From assembly GCA_013112715.1 (NCBI GenBank), contig JABFGB010000035.1, positions 1 to 42,767 on the forward strand: DNA of 42,767 bases. Reading direction: 5' to 3'. Positions 9,285 to 17,898 of the stretch are shown in pieces (positions within the stretch are counted from its first letter, which is position 1; each line of letters opens with the position of its first letter). The DNA is from Chloroflexota bacterium (GTDB lineage Bacteria; Chloroflexota; Anaerolineae; Aggregatilineales; J027). The notes beneath the pieces were generated by a model. It saw only the letters and a program-made list of their open reading frames with translations. It had not been told where the DNA came from and searched no databases. Made by a program: the position numbers and the translations under genes.

Positions 9285-11612
9285 ATGGCTTATGAGTTAC
9301 CCGTGCCTCGCCCCGGTAAAAAAAGCGGTGGTATCTACTCGGTGGGCTACAATGCTTGGCAGGGTGGTAAGGGGCTGTCGGGGATGTTCGATGCCCTAGA
9401 CGCCGAAGGCGTCACTATTCTGGTGGATACCCGTAACAGTGACTTTCGTGGCAGGTACAGCTATGACCAACTGGCGCAGGTCGCCGCAGAACGGACAGGC
9501 ATCAATGGACGCCCGATGCGTTTTGCACCTCGATCGGCCTTGACGGGCAAACCGCGTCAAGATGAGGAATATACCCCGGCAGGGCAGGCGGATTATACCG
9601 TGATGGATACCCGCCCGGATGCCACGCATGTCCTTGATGGGATGGTTGAAGCCGCGTATAAAGGGGAACGTATCGCGCTTTTGTGTGCCTGTGCCGATAC
9701 TTGCACCTGCCATCGCACCCGCTGGTTGGCCGAATCACTGGCGAAGCGGGGCGTGGATGTGGGCCATATTGAGCCGGGTGAATTTGATCGGGAACGCTAT
9801 CGAGAAGAAGGGGTGCAGGAACTCTATCGCATTACCCCCCATTCTGAATTACCCAATCTACCCTCCCACAGCGATATCAATTGGCGCGAACAGGCGGAGC
9901 GGTGGAATCAGCCAAAAGAACCACAACCGATTCCCAAAGGGTATCGTTCACCCCAAGCCATCAAACCAATCCCGCCCAATCCCCGTCAAATCCTGATTGC
10001 GGGCAGCATGAACGCCAACAATGCCCAGTTGAATTATGCGTCCGCACTGGTGATGCGGGCCGCTGAAATTGGGGCACAAATCTATGTGGGCGATAATGAT
10101 CAAGGGGTAGATGCGCGGGTGGTCGAGACGGCCAATGCCATTGGTTATCACGATGTTGTCGTCTGGACAGCGGGTGATGACCCGCGCAATGGGGGTGTTC
10201 AGGGCGGTCAAGTCTACCAAGTACCCTATAATTTCAAAGAACAAGGCAGCCGCTACACCCAGCGGGACCGCACCATGATTCGTGGGGTAGATGGCGAGGA
10301 AGGCGCGGCCTTTTTTATTGACAACGGACACACCCATCACCGCAATGGGCGAATGACCGGCACAGAGGCAGGTTTTGTCTTTGCCGTCGAGCATGGCAAA
10401 GCGGCTCGCAAGGTTTCGTTTGGTAGACAGAAAGATCGGGAAGCCGAACTCAAGCCGCTGCCGACCACCTATATACCCCAATATCGTCCTCAACTGCCGG
10501 AATTCGATCCCAGTCTTTTTGAGAGACCTGCGCCGCCGATTAATGACCCCACGTTAGCCACCTCAGATTCGGGGGAAGTTGATTCAGCACCCCGACCTTC
10601 CAAACCGCTGACCGATGTCGAGAAATGGAGTAGGGCGCTGGAGACCGCCGAAACACTGGCGACTGAACGCGAACATAACGCCGTATACACCCGGCGGCCC
10701 GGTCATCGGACTGCCGAAGTCTTGGACATGCAGGTTCTACCTGTTACCGATCAAAAGGGGGATTCATTGGGTTATGCAGTCGCGGCGGTGGATGTGCGCT
10801 GGCGCGCCACACCCTTCAAGATTAATACGGAGGATTGGCGGGGTGCAGATACCGTCAGCGTGACCGAAGTTGCTCATTTCAAACACGAGCATCAGGCCGA
10901 GACCTATAAGGATCATCTACATGGGTTTATGGCAGCCCATGACATGGCTGATGACCCTGCAAAACGTCGAGATTTTTTGCGCGAGGTGGGTCAGTTGAAT
11001 GGGCTTCGGGCTGGCATCCACACAACCGACCTCATTCGCATGGGCGCAGCCCAACTACCGAACCATCATGCTGAGATTGGTGCATTACAGGCGGGGGAAT
11101 GGGAACTCAAAACAGTAAAATTGAGTTTTCACCCGATGGAAAAAGATGTACCCGAACTTCCCGTTGAGCCGCTATATGGATTTTCGATTCATACAGCCCA
11201 AACAGTGGATATAGATGGCCAACACTTGGGTTATTCGGCTATCGCGTTGCGTGATGTCTATAAAAACGGGCTGCCAATTGAGAGCGACATTAGCGAAAGC
11301 TATATGATGGAACTTGCTCGTTTTGAGAAGCACGATGACGCAAAACAGTATACCAACGGACTGGTGGAGTATATCAAGGACAAACCAGACTTGGAGTTCA
11401 TTGGTTCACCCGAAAATACCGCAGGTACACAAGCATTTTTGGAAAGCATTGCTCCTATAAATGGCCTTCAAGTAGTCGAGGAAACTGTTCAAAAAAGGCA
11501 CTTATTAGATACTGGAACTGTTCGCTTTCATTCCAATATGGATACAGCTTCAATACAGTCTTTAAATCGGGATCAAGACTCAATCCATCAAGTATTTGAT
11601 TTAGAGATCTAA
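9285..11612 (+). CDS. DUF488-like + SLOG-like + repeat-module fusion protein (775 aa)
   Basis: A 775-residue multidomain protein. Residues about 14-150 look like DUF488: it opens IYSVGYNAWQGG, contains LVDTRNSDFRGRYS, and ends in a cysteine-rich CACADTCTCHRTRW block near 135-148. Residues about 235-330 look like a SLOG/YpsA-type nucleotide-binding Rossmann domain (ILIAGSMNANNAQ, then GAQIYVGDNDQGVDARV). The C-terminal part holds two modules near residues 491 (DSLGYAVAAVDVRW) and 646 (QHLGYSAIALRDVY) that match the last module of the 1025-aa protein. SLOG domains sense or process nucleotides, often in mobile elements. The biochemical role here is inferred only. It ends the plus-strand conjugation operon and converges on hsdR. 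Confidence 0.72.
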   Translation: MAYELPVPRPGKKSGGIYSVGYNAWQGGKGLSGMFDALDAEGVTILVDTRNSDFRGRYSYDQLAQVAAERTGINGRPMRFAPRSALTGKPRQDEEYTPAGQADYTVMDTRPDATHVLDGMVEAAYKGERIALLCACADTCTCHRTRWLAESLAKRGVDVGHIEPGEFDRERYREEGVQELYRITPHSELPNLPSHSDINWREQAERWNQPKEPQPIPKGYRSPQAIKPIPPNPRQILIAGSMNANNAQLNYASALVMRAAEIGAQIYVGDNDQGVDARVVETANAIGYHDVVVWTAGDDPRNGGVQGGQVYQVPYNFKEQGSRYTQRDRTMIRGVDGEEGAAFFIDNGHTHHRNGRMTGTEAGFVFAVEHGKAARKVSFGRQKDREAELKPLPTTYIPQYRPQLPEFDPSLFERPAPPINDPTLATSDSGEVDSAPRPSKPLTDVEKWSRALETAETLATEREHNAVYTRRPGHRTAEVLDMQVLPVTDQKGDSLGYAVAAVDVRWRATPFKINTEDWRGADTVSVTEVAHFKHEHQAETYKDHLHGFMAAHDMADDPAKRRDFLREVGQLNGLRAGIHTTDLIRMGAAQLPNHHAEIGALQAGEWELKTVKLSFHPMEKDVPELPVEPLYGFSIHTAQTVDIDGQHLGYSAIALRDVYKNGLPIESDISESYMMELARFEKHDDAKQYTNGLVEYIKDKPDLEFIGSPENTAGTQAFLESIAPINGLQVVEETVQKRHLLDTGTVRFHSNMDTASIQSLNRDQDSIHQVFDLEI

Positions 11613-11703
11613 GTTGCGAGTTTCGCTCAACACGGCGACACAGTCAACCATGCCAACAGGATACACCCCGAGAGACTGATTTAAAAACAATACCCACGCA
11701 AAT

Positions 11704-14625
11704 TTAGTAGTATTCCTCAATATACCCATAAGCTTTGTCGAACAAGTCTTGCTCCTTATGGAGTTGATATTTTTGCAGGGCGGTGCGAAGAGACTGTTTA
11801 ACTTCGCGCTTGCCTTTAATCGTTTGCTGCCAACCCGGAAAACGTACAACACGAACAATTGCATCAATCTCATGAACTACACGTTCTACCATCACCGGAG
11901 TGCTGGCGGTACGGGTTTCGTTAAAAAGCTCAGTGAGGGCAGCCATACCTTGTTCTTCACGTTCCACTACTGCTTCTTCAACAGACTTTTCTGCTCGTAC
12001 TGTATCTCGAGCAATTTCAAGTAGCACTTTAAGGAACTCAATGCTGGTGATTAAACCACGTTCATGCCTATCTTTAAGGTCTTCCAGTCGTTTGCCTAAT
12101 GCGACAAAAACTGGGTTATCTTTGTGTTTCCGTAGACGTGCGACCAATTGAAATTCCAGCACCTTTGCTTGTTCTGGGTTTTTGCCACTCAATAAATCTT
12201 CAAGGAATTGTGCGTCCATTACCAGAGTATCGAGGTCGTCGCGCACGGCTTCGACATGGACATTTTCATGAATAAGCTCCAATGTCTTTGCGCCTAATGT
12301 GTGCCACAACAATTTGCCTTGTCCGCTGGGCGGTTTAACTGACTGATATACCTGTGAAAGCCATCTGTAGTCTTCACGATAGTCTGAAAGAAGAGAATCA
12401 GGCGATAGTGCCTCCCAAAGTTGGGACAGGACAAGAAAATCTGCCGCAAATTGATCTCGAACATCATTATTTGGCAGACACTGCTGGGCTGCCATAAGCC
12501 CCTCATACCCCGCAATTGAGCGATCAACATTCGGGAAATAATCAAGGCATGTATTCAGAGCAGGTATGAACTTTCCCCTGAGACCATCTAGTTGAGTGAC
12601 AACTCGGTTAATTTCTTCGTCGACTATGGTCACAGATTTCGCAACTTCATCGAAAACACCAATGTAATCCACAATCAAGCCATGTGTTTTTGCTGGACGA
12701 TCCGATGAGCGGGCATAGATGCGATTAGTGCGGCAAATTGCTTGGAGCAAATTATGTTCTTTTAGGGGTTTGTCGAGATACATAGCCTGCAAAATTGGCG
12801 CATCAAAACCTGTAAGCAATTTTGAGGTCACAATGAGAAATTTAAGTGGATCAGCGGGATCACGGAAACGTTCTAGCAGTTGTTCCTCGTTATTTTTTGC
12901 TCGTTTGTAAGATGAATACTCGTCCTCACCGCTGTTCACAGTCATAACGATGTCACTTGCTTCACGAGGCAGCAAGTTGTCCATCTCGGCCTTGTATAAT
13001 ACGCAGGCTTCGCGGTCAAACGTAACAACCATTGCCTTAAAGCCACTTGGCTCAATCTGCTCTCGGTAATGTCCGACAATATCGGCGACAATACGTTGCA
13101 CACGTTCGCGTGTCTTGATAAGCACCGCCATTTTGGCAGCCATCTTCGCCAGTTCAGCTTGATCTTGCTCACTGAGATGTCCTGTAATTTGGGCATAGGC
13201 TTCATCAATAGCATCTTTGTCCACACGTAGTTCAATTAAACGCGCCTCAAAATGTAGTGGCAGAGTTGCTTCGTCGCGGATGCTATCCTCAAAAGAGTAA
13301 CGACTGAGGTAGGGTTCGTCCTCTTCACTAAATGCCCAGAAGGTATTGCGTTCTTTTTTGTTGATGGGAGTGCCTGTCAGACCAAAGAGAAAGGCATTGG
13401 GTAGCGCCGCCCGCATTTGCTGACCCAGATTGCCTTCTTGGGTACGGTGAGCCTCGTCTACCAGCACGATGATATTTCGCCGATCATTTAGGACACCACC
13501 GGGTTCCCGAAACTTATAGATGGTGGTAATGATAATTTTGCGAGTATCCTGTGCCAGAAAACGCCGCAATTCCTCACGGTCTTCTGTCGTGACCGTATTC
13601 GGAATCTCGGCAGCATTGAATGTGCCTGTGATCTGAGTATCCAAGTCAATACGATCTACTACTACTAATACCGTTGGATTTTTAAGCATGGAATCGAGAC
13701 GTAGTTTTTGGGCGGCGAATACCATCAACAAGGATTTGCCTGAGCCTTGAAAATGCCAGATCAACCCTTTCATCGCCTGTTGGAGCTTTGTACCCAGTCG
13801 TACACGCTCGACGATTTTATTGGCTCCCTGATATTGCTGGTAGCGTGGGATGATCTTGATCTTGCGCTGGTTATGCGTAGCGAATAGCGCGAAATAGTGC
13901 AGTATATCCAATATTACGTCAGGATGCAGCATCCCTTCGACAGCGGCACGTAGAGCATCTAACCCTGCTGGCAGCGGTTCAGAATCTTCGTCGCGCCACG
14001 TTCCCCATAAATCAAGCGGCATTCTGACCGCGCCATAGCGATAGGTTTTGCCTTCCGTAGCGAACGAAAAAAGATTGGGAACAAAGAAGGTTGGCACACG
14101 ATCTTCATATTGTTGAATCTGGATTGCCCCATCTACCCAGCTAATCGCCTCACGAGTCGGTGTTTTTGCCTCCCCGATTACCAGCGGAATGCCATTGATG
14201 AACAACACAATATCAAAGCGACGCTCAATTTTCCCAATTTTATATGTGACCTGCTGCGCCGCGATATAACTGTTGTTGGCAGGGTTGTCGAAATCAATCA
14301 GCTTAAGCGGGATGTGTTCTTGGTCAACTCCAAAGGGCATGGACGGTTCATCTATCAAGAACTTAGTGAATTGTTCATTGGCTCGCACTAGCCCATCCGA
14401 ATACGCCGACTGGATAATGGCTCGCAGTTTATAAATCACGTCGTCGGCATAATCGGGACGGGCGGCAATCGCAGGGTTTAGCCGTATGAGAGCTTCAATA
14501 AGTTCACTATTCAACAGAACGTCGTCTATGTTGCGATCAAGATCACGTCCCTGCCCAACCTGCCAACCAAGTGATCTCAAATCAGCAAAAATGAATTCCT
14601 CAACACTGTTAGCTTCATTAAACAT
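11704..14625 (-). CDS. hsdR: Type I restriction enzyme HsdR (restriction/translocase subunit)
   Basis: A 973-residue HsdR. The N-terminal PD-(D/E)xK nuclease core is visible as FDIVLFINGIPLVIGEAK. The SF2 translocase has Walker A (QGSGKSLLM), DEAH (DEAHRTQEG), LTGTPI, and motif VI (LLQAICRTNR). The C-terminal helical region would bind the methyltransferase. All key residues appear intact, so the enzyme should cut DNA far from the recognition site after translocation. The ATG directly follows the hsdS stop. It is the last gene of a five-gene operon and converges on the plus-strand conjugation operon with a 91-bp gap. Length is typical. Confidence 0.95.
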   Translation of the reverse strand: MFNEANSVEEFIFADLRSLGWQVGQGRDLDRNIDDVLLNSELIEALIRLNPAIAARPDYADDVIYKLRAIIQSAYSDGLVRANEQFTKFLIDEPSMPFGVDQEHIPLKLIDFDNPANNSYIAAQQVTYKIGKIERRFDIVLFINGIPLVIGEAKTPTREAISWVDGAIQIQQYEDRVPTFFVPNLFSFATEGKTYRYGAVRMPLDLWGTWRDEDSEPLPAGLDALRAAVEGMLHPDVILDILHYFALFATHNQRKIKIIPRYQQYQGANKIVERVRLGTKLQQAMKGLIWHFQGSGKSLLMVFAAQKLRLDSMLKNPTVLVVVDRIDLDTQITGTFNAAEIPNTVTTEDREELRRFLAQDTRKIIITTIYKFREPGGVLNDRRNIIVLVDEAHRTQEGNLGQQMRAALPNAFLFGLTGTPINKKERNTFWAFSEEDEPYLSRYSFEDSIRDEATLPLHFEARLIELRVDKDAIDEAYAQITGHLSEQDQAELAKMAAKMAVLIKTRERVQRIVADIVGHYREQIEPSGFKAMVVTFDREACVLYKAEMDNLLPREASDIVMTVNSGEDEYSSYKRAKNNEEQLLERFRDPADPLKFLIVTSKLLTGFDAPILQAMYLDKPLKEHNLLQAICRTNRIYARSSDRPAKTHGLIVDYIGVFDEVAKSVTIVDEEINRVVTQLDGLRGKFIPALNTCLDYFPNVDRSIAGYEGLMAAQQCLPNNDVRDQFAADFLVLSQLWEALSPDSLLSDYREDYRWLSQVYQSVKPPSGQGKLLWHTLGAKTLELIHENVHVEAVRDDLDTLVMDAQFLEDLLSGKNPEQAKVLEFQLVARLRKHKDNPVFVALGKRLEDLKDRHERGLITSIEFLKVLLEIARDTVRAEKSVEEAVVEREEQGMAALTELFNETRTASTPVMVERVVHEIDAIVRVVRFPGWQQTIKGKREVKQSLRTALQKYQLHKEQDLFDKAYGYIEEYY

Positions 14626-15798
14626 TTATGCATTCCCTATAGACTCTAGAAACACCCGCTTTTTAATACTTCTTAGGTTTTCTATATTTGTTTTGACCAG
14701 CTTTATCTGCTGGTCAATTAGTTTTAGGTCTACCAGTAGTTGATCTTGGATATCAATAGGAGGGAGAGTAATCTTTTGGCGTTTGATGCCCTTTGTATTC
14801 AAATTATAGTTTCCTGCGCTCGATTTAATTTCACCCCGTAAGCTACGTCGAAATTCTGGCGAATTGATAATTTCGCGCAAATAATCGGGCCGTATACGTG
14901 ATTGATCAATTTGGAGACGGATAAGGTAGCTGGCAAATACTGACCGTGCTGGTACAGTTTGATCTACAACAGCGGATCGTCCAACGTAGTCAGGATTTCC
15001 GTTAGTTCTGACTATGAGGATGTCTCCTTCTCGAAGAGCATATCGATCAAAGTCAGCACCGGGAAGATCAATCCATTTCAAATCAGCTAAATCAACTTCA
15101 CCGTTTAGCACATTTGGAATACGTAATATAGGAAACTGCCCAGTTTCAAAGGCAGCAACAGAAGAACCATACTGTATGTCGATTAATATATCATCAACAG
15201 AAACAATCTGTTTTTCTGAACCAGACCTTAGCTTTTCAGTCGGTAAACGACCTCTAAAGTCGCTAAGTTGTTCGCTAACTGTGAGCCACCCTTCAATCGC
15301 CTCCTCCGTTGCCCACAAAATCTCGGCGATGCGGCACTGCTCATCTAACGGTGGCAGAGGGAATTCTTGGCGTGCTAAAGCTGTCCAATTTATTGTAGGT
15401 GAAAGTGAACCTACCGAGATTGCAATTGCACGCTCGAAAAACACCTCGCTCTGCATAAAGAAAGGCAGAAATTTAGGCAACACCACGTCCGATTTGGCGC
15501 GTAGCACCATCGCATGTGCGGAGCAAATACCATCGAAGTCTGCAACAGCAAGTTTTTTCTGATAATAGCGCCGCTTGCCAAATATTATGTCACCCAGATA
15601 GAAACGCAACTTCTGTGCCTCTACCTCATCCGGTGATCCCCAACGGCGAATTTTGAGAGATTCTGAGTCAAGGTGTTCTAGCCCAACGTAAGGTAATCCT
15701 TCAGCATCAGCAGGTAGAACGCGCTCATTTATATTCTCAGCCATTTGATCAAAGCGGTATGTTTTCCAACCTTCTGACAAGGCCGTTTTATTACTCAT
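14626..15798 (-). CDS. hsdS: Type I specificity subunit HsdS
   Basis: HsdS of 390 residues. I chose ATG at 15796-15798 because it overlaps the preceding TGA as ATGA. A longer frame reaching 15882 would run through the upstream gene. Two target-recognition domains are seen, each followed by a conserved helical spacer: PLPPLDEQCRIAEILWATEE, and TLPPIDIQDQLLVDLK with a long coil. This gives the two half-site, bipartite recognition of a type I system. The first domain ends near residue 165 and the second runs about 200-340. Recognition specificity cannot be predicted by eye. Coupling to the 209-aa gene before it and hsdR after it is tight. Confidence 0.93.
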   Translation of the reverse strand: MSNKTALSEGWKTYRFDQMAENINERVLPADAEGLPYVGLEHLDSESLKIRRWGSPDEVEAQKLRFYLGDIIFGKRRYYQKKLAVADFDGICSAHAMVLRAKSDVVLPKFLPFFMQSEVFFERAIAISVGSLSPTINWTALARQEFPLPPLDEQCRIAEILWATEEAIEGWLTVSEQLSDFRGRLPTEKLRSGSEKQIVSVDDILIDIQYGSSVAAFETGQFPILRIPNVLNGEVDLADLKWIDLPGADFDRYALREGDILIVRTNGNPDYVGRSAVVDQTVPARSVFASYLIRLQIDQSRIRPDYLREIINSPEFRRSLRGEIKSSAGNYNLNTKGIKRQKITLPPIDIQDQLLVDLKLIDQQIKLVKTNIENLRSIKKRVFLESIGNA

Positions 15799-16424
15799 CC
15801 ACTCATCAACCCTTGTAGAAACGGGGCAGCCGCATTCAGGGCGGTGACAATTGCGACAGTGTTTGCACCATGTTGGAGACAACGGCCCAACTCAGAAATT
15901 ACCTTCCCTAACTTGGATTGTTGATTGGCTCCAACTGCTGTTCGCAGTTCCTCAATAGCAGTTTTTAGGTCAGTCTGAGTTTCAAGAAATGCTTGTCCGA
16001 GCGAAGCAGTCATGTAATCAGCAAGCTGTTCCACATTTTGATGCACAATGCCTGTGTTGTAGCCAACGCCTTGCACCGGGCCAGTAGTGCTGTTGACAAT
16101 GATATTGCCAACAGCATTCATTGTCAGAAAGTAATCTGAAACTTCAAAGTCATTTTCGACAGCGTTGCGAAGCTCTTGCAGGAGCAACACGTTATAGTTA
16201 CTACCTCGATCATTTTCTATAACAAGTAATCCAAAAAGTGAGAGTTCCTTCAAACTGGATGGAAGGTATTCGTTATTGCCAATTCTGAGAAAATTACGTC
16301 GGCGATTATTAACAATTTTTTCAGGAGCATGAAGCAAGGTGCGTTGCTCAATTTCGCCAGCTTCCCATGCTAAGACTAACGCTCTTGCTGTGGTTTTCGC
16401 TTCTTCAGTCAACGGATACTTCAT
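15795..16424 (-). CDS. 209-aa unknown protein inside the hsd operon
   Basis: A 209-residue protein from ATG 16424, preceded by AAGGG. It overlaps the end of the upstream hsdM by 20 bases and hsdS by ATGA, so it is translated with them. The N-terminal half resembles a winged-helix fold by pattern (TEEAKTTARALVLAWEAGE, then SSLKELSLFGLLVIEND). The C-terminal third is helical and ends in a mildly hydrophobic stretch (VAIVTALNAAAPFLQGLM). No catalytic motif is recognised. Its place between hsdM and hsdS suggests an accessory factor for modification, assembly or regulation, or a passenger defence protein. I cannot name the family. Confidence 0.8.
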   Translation of the reverse strand: MKYPLTEEAKTTARALVLAWEAGEIEQRTLLHAPEKIVNNRRRNFLRIGNNEYLPSSLKELSLFGLLVIENDRGSNYNVLLLQELRNAVENDFEVSDYFLTMNAVGNIIVNSTTGPVQGVGYNTGIVHQNVEQLADYMTASLGQAFLETQTDLKTAIEELRTAVGANQQSKLGKVISELGRCLQHGANTVAIVTALNAAAPFLQGLMSG

Positions 16425-17898
16425 CTTGTGACCCTTCAAGTATCTGGAATAACGTGTTCATTGTCTCGCGCAGCTGAGTGGAACTTGCTTGCCAATCAGC
16501 GATAACCTCACTAAGTGGTTTATCAGGGGTATTTTTGCCATTTATGGTTCGCACATACAGAGAGATACTCAAACTAGCATTGTTAGCGAGGATGTCCTTT
16601 ATGGGCACTACCTTTGCAAAACCTTCGACATCCGCAAAATCGCGGTAGGCTTGCACAATTTCAGCAACATGCTCGCTTTCGAGAAAACTTTGTGCTTGAC
16701 GACGGGTTACAAGGTTGATTGCATTGATGAATAGCACATGATTCTGCCGCTGGCTGTCTTTATTGCGGCGACAGATAAGGATACAGGCTTCCATTGGGGA
16801 ATTGTAAAACAAGTTAGGCCCTAGCCCAATGACGCACTCTACCAGATCGTATTCTTCAAGCAGGCGTTTTCGCATCGTGCGCTCTTCATCGCGGAATAAT
16901 ACCCCATGTGGGAACAGGACAGCACAGCGCCCACTGGCTGGTTTAAGGCTTTTCAAAATATGTTGAAGAAAAGCGTAATCAGCACGTCCCTGCGGCGGCA
17001 CACCGAGAAAATTCCGATCAAAAGGGTCTGTTGTCCATGCCTCCCGATCCCACTGTTTGATTGAGTAAGGTGGATTGGCAAGGATGATGTCAAACTGGCG
17101 TAGTTCATCGTCTCGAATGAAAGCGGGTGACGACAAGGTGTCGCCACGTATGATCTCAAAATCTTCAAACCCGTGCATATACAGATTCATCCGCGCCATC
17201 GCGGAAGTCATCAAGTTAATTTCCTGCCCATAGAGGCGCAAATTGCGATACTCGCGTCCCTGTCGGCGCAGTTCCATCGCAGTTGCAAGGAGCATTCCCC
17301 CTGATCCGCAAGTGGGGTCATACACGCTCTCACCCGTTTGGGGTTCAAGCAACTGGGTCATCAACTCGACGACTGTGCGATTGGTGTAGAATTCCGCTGC
17401 CGTATGTCCGCTGTCATCAGCAAATTTCTTGATGAGATATTCGTAACCCTGTCCAAGTAAATCGTCGGACACGCGCTCCAATGTCAGGTCTTGTGATGAG
17501 AAATGTTCAATCAGATCGCGCAGAGTGCTGTCCGAAAGACGCTGTTTATTCGTCCAAGGGGCATCACCAAAAATACCGTACAGCGGTGGATTGTTTGCTC
17601 CAATTGTCCGCATCGCGTTTTGAATTGCAGTCCCAACATTGGTCGCCTGTTGACGGACATCATCCCAATGCGCACCTTTGGGGATAGTCAATTCAAGTCG
17701 GTGATCTTCTCTGAAAACCTCGCCTCGTTCGCGTTCAGCCCAGATGGTTTCTTCATCGTAAATATCGCACAGGCGTTTAAAGAACAGTAATGGGAAGATA
17801 AATTGTTTATAGTCGCCTGCGTCAATAAAGCCGCGCAACAGAACAGCCGCGTCCCATAGATAGGTTTCCAGCTCGCTTTGTGTCATTGTCCCATTCAT
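16405..17898 (-). CDS. hsdM: Type I methyltransferase HsdM (second copy)
   Basis: A 497-residue N6-adenine methyltransferase subunit. SAM motif I is VYDPTCGSGGMLL and motif IV is ANPPYSIKQWD (NPPY). An N-terminal helical domain starts ELETYLWDAAVLLRGFID. The start ATG overlaps the TGA of the other hsdM (ATGA). It is clearly paralogous to the other copy: both share the start pattern (Y-LWDAA / YLFEAA), FPLLFFKRLCD-YDEE, FYTNR/FYTPRSVV-L and NPP-SLKQW. Both are full-length with intact motifs, so neither looks like a decaying duplicate. The pair with a single hsdS suggests a methyltransferase with two different M subunits. Confidence 0.95.
   Translation of the reverse strand: MNGTMTQSELETYLWDAAVLLRGFIDAGDYKQFIFPLLFFKRLCDIYDEETIWAERERGEVFREDHRLELTIPKGAHWDDVRQQATNVGTAIQNAMRTIGANNPPLYGIFGDAPWTNKQRLSDSTLRDLIEHFSSQDLTLERVSDDLLGQGYEYLIKKFADDSGHTAAEFYTNRTVVELMTQLLEPQTGESVYDPTCGSGGMLLATAMELRRQGREYRNLRLYGQEINLMTSAMARMNLYMHGFEDFEIIRGDTLSSPAFIRDDELRQFDIILANPPYSIKQWDREAWTTDPFDRNFLGVPPQGRADYAFLQHILKSLKPASGRCAVLFPHGVLFRDEERTMRKRLLEEYDLVECVIGLGPNLFYNSPMEACILICRRNKDSQRQNHVLFINAINLVTRRQAQSFLESEHVAEIVQAYRDFADVEGFAKVVPIKDILANNASLSISLYVRTINGKNTPDKPLSEVIADWQASSTQLRETMNTLFQILEGSQDEVSVD

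Noticed and set aside
11613..11703. Terminator between the two convergent operons
   Set aside because: A GTTG-AG/CT-CAAC partial stem is present near 11613 but with mismatches and no T-run, so no terminator is called.
15799..15882. N-terminal extension of HsdS (MSPTWCKHCRNCHRP...)
   Set aside because: It lies within the 209-aa gene. ATG at 15798 with ATGA overlap and the start of conserved HsdS sequence is better supported.
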